From Pelagicoccus albus (GTDB lineage: Bacteria > Verrucomicrobiota > Verrucomicrobiia > Opitutales > Opitutaceae): 64,000 bases of DNA. Made by a program: the position numbers and the translations under genes. The stretch is taken from contig NZ_JACHVC010000012.1 in the NCBI RefSeq assembly GCF_014230145.1, forward strand, positions 1,121,001-1,185,000, read 5' to 3'. Positions 55,301 to 61,300 of this stretch are shown piece after piece. Under the pieces are notes generated by a model. It made no database searches and was not told the DNA's origin. It was given only the letters and a program-made list of their open reading frames with translations. Each line of letters starts with the position of its first letter. Position 1 is the first letter of the stretch.

Positions 55301-58300
55301 AGACGCTTGAGTTCGGAGCTGTCAATCTGGAGGGCGCTCAGGTGTACGCGGATGGCTTCACCTTTGATTATGGTACAGGAGAGATCTCGGGTACTCTTGG
55401 CATTTCTGCCACCGGAATGCAGCTCTATCCCGGAGCTTCGCAGATGGAAAGTGAAGTAACTGGCTTGTCCGTTGAGTATTCGTTTGATGATGACGCATGG
55501 CAGATCGCCGCTTCGACTTTCGCATTGCAGATAGGAGAATCCCTGCGAATTGAGGCGAGCGATGTTGTGATCACACCGAATGATGAGGTGATTCTCACTG
55601 TTTCCACCGCTACGGTATCCTCGCCTTCCATGACTGGTCTTGGAACGGCGACTCTTGAAAATTTCGTTGTCTCTCAAAATGGATTTACCCTGGGTAGCTT
55701 CTCCTTTGGGCAGGATCCGACGTCTACCTCTCGTATGGGGGATGCCATCGAGCTGACCGGTGTTCAGCTTGTGGTCACGAATTTTGAATACGAATACGTA
55801 GAGGGAGAAGGTTCGATCGCGGCGGGTGGAATCGGCCTGTCCGCAGTTGGCTTAGCGCTCTTCCCTGACTCCAACGCGTTCACGACTGAAGTGACTGATC
55901 TGGCGATGAGTTACGATCTCTCCGGAAATGGCGAACTGGTCATCACAGCGGGAACCTTTGCCTTAGAGATTGGTACGGCCTTGAGACTAGACGCGGAGGA
56001 TATCGTCATCACTCCGGACCGTGAAACGATTTTGACCATCGGCACTGCGGTGGCGAGCTCGCCCGCCTTGTCTGGAATGACTGCGGAGCTCGAGGGGCTC
56101 GTGATTACTCGCGAAGGATTTTCGATCGATGCGCTCGATTTGACGCCTGTTCCCGGAGCTACCTTGAGTCTTGGCGGAGTGGCAACTTTGACTGGAGCCA
56201 GTATCGGGGTGCGTGATTTTGTCTACACTGCGAGCGATAATCAGATCACTGGCAGTATCGCGTTGGGAGCGCAGGAGCTGACGCTTTTCCCTGGCAATTC
56301 TGCCTTCACGGCGGTCGCTACCGATATCGTGGGCACTTTCCCGATCGATGGTTCGTCAATTGGCGGAATGACTTTGGAGGTCGGGAATTTAGAGATCGAG
56401 GTGGGCGGTTTGTTGCACTTCTCGGCGACCGATTTGGTGATTACCCCGGAGGGCTCTACGATCGTGACCGTTGGGGATGTATCCGCAGCTTTGACCCTTG
56501 GCTCAACGACGATCGCCGCTGAGGGCGGGAACTTCTCGATCCTGGCCGATGGTTCTTTCCAAGCGAACGAGGGATTCTATGTGGGGCTTGATCTCTCGAC
56601 CGGTCCAGCAGCCTTGGCGATGCCATCTTGGCTTGGGTTTAGAATTACGGAGCTCGCACTTATTTGGCCGGACTTCAATGGAGCAGTGGATGAGTTCTAC
56701 GTTCGCGTGAGCGCCGAAGTAACCGGAATCGCCGGACAGTCGTTTGCGGTGACCGGTGCTGTGAGCGACATGTTGATTGATCCTAGCTTGGTGGCTGCGG
56801 GCAAGATGGGGATTGTCGATGTGGGAGCGGTTTCCGTGACCATCGGCGGGGCAATGTTTGGCGGCGAGGCGAGTGGATCGCTGGCTCTTGGCGTGGTTCG
56901 TCTCGATGCGGATGGCAACCAAATCGCAACTGGCGATGTGACGACGGAAGTAGCAAGCAGCGTATTCTATGGAGGAATACGGGCGACTTTCTCCATGGGC
57001 GGTGTCAACGGATTTAGTATCTCGATCGGCCTCTCTGAGCTCGGCCCCATAAACGTCTACATTTCTTCTGGGTTCCCGATCATCCTGGATCCGACTTCAG
57101 GTTTGGCCTTAACCAATATCCGAGGCGGGGTGTTGTTCAACACGACCATCCCAGATGTGACGGATGCGTTTGAGCTTCGCGGGGCTGCTTTCCAGCCGCA
57201 GGGTGAGCTGACTGATGCTCAGTGGCTAGAGATGCTTGAAGGCTCGGTGGTCAATGCGGCCCGAGCTCCTCCTGGCGAGGGAGCGAACTGGGATGCGTTT
57301 AACCAGTCCATGCGCATGGAGCTTGGAGCCACGCTCTACTCTGCCAATGCTTCGACCAATGCCTTCCGCGCGGATGTGGATCTGATCTTCGATTCCAATG
57401 GAAAGCTAGTCATCGCGGGCGACTTCACCTTTGGCAATTCCGCAACGATTGGCGGCTGGCTCTACACGGACTTGACCAGTCTGGAAGGAGGATCTTTGGA
57501 CATGGTCTTCTTGGCCGATCAACCGAAGGATCTTCCTGTCTTCACCGTTTACGGTAACTTGTCGATCGAGTTCAGCCGAGTCGATGGCCAAGCGATTACC
57601 TCCGAGAATTTGGCGGACAGTGTTACCTTCTCGCTGACCGATGGCGGCATGATCTTGTCGGCCCTGGGAATGGTGGAAGTTAAGTTCTCCGGAAACGTGG
57701 AGATGAGCTATTCGGAAGGGCAGCTTGACCTGGTGTTTGACGGTACGGTGGACTTGCCGCTATTGGATAATGCTCTTGTAGGGGCTGGGGAACTACACGT
57801 GGTTGACCCCTCTAGCGATACCCCGACCATTTGGGGAGCGATTGTAGTCGAGCCCGATTTTTCAGCCCTCGATCAGTTAGGTCTGAGCCTCGAAGGTTTC
57901 GCTATGCTGCGGATCAATAGCACGCTGAGCGAAAAATCGGTTTCGCTAGCGGTGCCAGGTCACGAGGACCCGATCGAGTTCGATCTGCCAAGCCTCTCGG
58001 CAGGGCTCTATGTCTACGATGCAAAAGCGAGCTTCCAACAAGGTGGACAGGACTGGTTCCGTATCGAAGGTGAACTTTCGCTCGAAATTACACCGACTCA
58101 CCTAGAGGCGTTTGTAATTGGCGATCTTTTTGTCGGACCGGAAGGGGCGGAGACGCTTACCTTTAATGCGATCGGATTCATGCGAATCGCTCCGGAAGGG
58201 ATGGCGGCCAAGATAGGTCTCACGATGCAGGGCGAGTGGCTCGGTGCCGAGATGGGCATCGAGATAGGCGATGGGGTGACCTACCTGCTTGAGCTGAATA

Positions 58301-61300
58301 CGACTGGCAGTGAGGTGACCTATACGATGCCAGATAGTGTAGCGGGGCATAATGTCGATCCGATCGAAGGTTCGTCGACCCTTACCATTTCGGCGGCTGC
58401 CCCCGGGCGAGATGCAGGATCGTATTTGCTGTTTCGCATGAATGGCACTCTGACGCTCCTCGGATCGATGACTTTGGAAGGCGAGCATCAGGTTTTGGTG
58501 ACTCCAGATTCTTTGGAATTGAGTACTGACTCTCAGCTGGTGATGCGGGCGGGCTCTACAGTGGTTGCCAAGTGGAATGCCAAGGGCGGTATTTATCTAG
58601 GGGATACAGGTGCAGCGGCCGCTTTGGAAATCCAATTGAGTCAGAATCCGAGCGGATCCGGTTTCTCCATGGGTGGCGATTTCACCTTGTTCTTCAACGC
58701 AACGGGTGAGGCTCTTACGGTAGGCGGGTACGACCTGGAAGCAGGCTATTTCCTCCGGGTTCGACTTGATGGATACCTGTCGGTGCAAGGGATGCGTTTA
58801 GAGGGCATATTTGGATTTGTCATAAGCGATTCGAAAGTCGCCATCTCGGTAGATGCGACGCTTGCGTTGACCTCTGGTGGCAATGTGGTCTTCGGCTTCG
58901 ATGTGTTGGGAGCCATGCAGGTGGATAAATATGGTCTAGCGGCGGCGTTCGATATTACGATTACTGAGAACAAGCTGTCCGAGATCGGGGCGGGACTTAC
59001 TCCTTCGTTTGCTCCAACTGGTAAACTTCGCATCAATACAACCAATCGCGCTTTCAGTCTCGATGGCGTCTCATTGAGCAAGGGCGTCTATGCAGAAGTC
59101 ACCTTAAGCGGATCGCTGAAGATCGAGAGCGCTATCTTATTGGAAGGCGACTTCACGGTTAGTGTAAGCAACTCGATTCTCGGGCTCGCGGTGGACGGCG
59201 ACCTTAAGGTGCTAGTGCCCGGTTCAACGGTCACCGCGTTCAAAGCGAGCGTCGATGGCTATATGCAGATTCGCTCCAACGGTCTGCTGGCAGCGATCAA
59301 CGTGAGCATGAGCAACTCCGTTCCTAGCGCCCTTGGATTCTCTTTGAGTGGATCGAGTAGTGCTCAACTACGGATCAACACCACGCCAAACACCCGTTCC
59401 GTAACGGTAGGGGGAAAACGGGTACGCATGAGTGCTGGTACCGTAGAGTTCTCTTTCAAGGCCAAGCTCAAGGCAGGAGCCTTCACCTTCAATGCCAACA
59501 TCCTCGTGGAACAACGCGGCAGGTCGTCGCTCAAGCTTTCGTTGAGTGGCAAGATAAAGATCTTCTCCACCAACATGAATCTGGGCTCCGGATGGATCAT
59601 TATTTACCGAAACGGTACGGTGGGCAAATTCACCCTTAATCTTCCCTCGGGCAAGAAATTGGGCGTATCCAATATCTTCGAAGTAAAGGGTAAGTTTAAG
59701 CTGACCTTCAATACGAGAAGCAGTGAATCGTTTGGAATTTCTGCGAGTTCTTTCCAGGTCGATGTCTCCAAGACGACAGTAACAGTCGGTGGTTTGAAAC
59801 TATCGGGTAGCCTGCAGATCAAGGCGAGTGGAAGCGCCTCGAACCCAAGCTTTAAGATCACGATTCCGAAAAGCGATCCTTTGAAGCTCGATGTCCTCGG
59901 GATTGCGACCGTGGGAATTTACGGCTCATTGAGTTCAAGCGGAAAGGTAAGTCTATCTGGAACAGCGAACTTTAAACTCGGATCCAAAAAATACGTTCGA
60001 CTCGATGGAAAGGTGACAGTGTCAATCGGAAGCAACACCAGTGTCGCTTTCAGTGGAAAGCTGTACCTCTTTGGCAAAACAGTAGGCTCTATCAATCAGA
60101 AGTTCGGTGTTTCGAGCGGCAAGGTGAAGGGTTTCAGCTTCAAGAAGAGCGTCAATATTGGTGTGAAGGGCTACAGCATCAAGGTGAATGGGAAGCTGAA
60201 GTTTTCCGTCGGTGGCAAGGGCATCAAGGTCGATGGCAAAGTGAAGGCAAAGTTCTGGGGGAAGAACATCACATTTACGGTGAAGGCTCAGGCGGGCCCG
60301 AGCTACAGTGAATGGTTCTCGCTGAAGGGAGAATTTAAATACAAGAAGAAGTTCGGCTTTGCCGGGGCCAGCGTAACCGGTTCATTCACTGCCACGGTTT
60401 ATTTCCATAGCAATGTCAGCAAGTCTTACATCAAGGGTAAGGGTAAGCTGACGGTTAAGTTGGAGACCTACTGGAAGACCTACAAGACGAGCAAAAGCTT
60501 CAGCGTGACCATCAAGATGAACGGATCGTTCAGCGTGAAGGTTAAGATGCCATGGTGGCTGCCTGATATCAAATTCAAGGGCGACCTCGGAAAATCACTT
60601 CGCTCCAGCGGCTCTGATCTCGTAGGAGGCTATGGATTTGTGGATACGGAAGGTGATGGTACCTGGTCTTCCGGCGACATTTGGATCCCAGTCGACGAGA
60701 GCGGCGAGCTCTCCTATGAGATAGGCGATCCGCTGACTTGGGTCGTGGGCGATGGATACGGATTCTACGATGAGAATGACAATGGTGTTTGGGATCAGCT
60801 CACTGAAGCGCGCGTTTATCTTGATGCAGATGGCACCTTGCCTGATCTGATTGAATTGGCCCAAACGGACACAATCGCCTTTGATCCTGATTCAGATCTA
60901 GGGTTGCTGGCAGCATACGGACTTTTGGACGAGGAAGGCACTTACGTTGGAGGACTTGATTCGGAGTTGGGTCAAATCGCGGTGATTGGTGGTTCGTTCG
61001 CCGAATATGATGACGATGGAAACGAGACACTGACCGCCAACGAAGGTGTCGTCTACCTCGACAACGAAGTAATCGGCTCAACCGACTTGGTAGGTGAAGG
61101 TCAAATCGTGTTCTTCGACACAAACGGAAATGGAGTCGTCGATGACTTCGAGGTACAGGTTGTAGCGGATGAAGAAGGCAACTACGCCTTCGCGACTGAA
61201 ACGCCAGAACCAGAGATCAAGGATCTCGGCTTGCTCGCACTCTACGATACGAACGGCAACGGAGTACTCGATCCGAGCGAGGGTAGCTTGGTAATCACCG

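Noticed and set aside
53490-56500. CRISPR or recent satellite repeat
   Set aside because: The periodicity is 423-447 bp, in phase with codons, and diverged at DNA level; it is a protein repeat.
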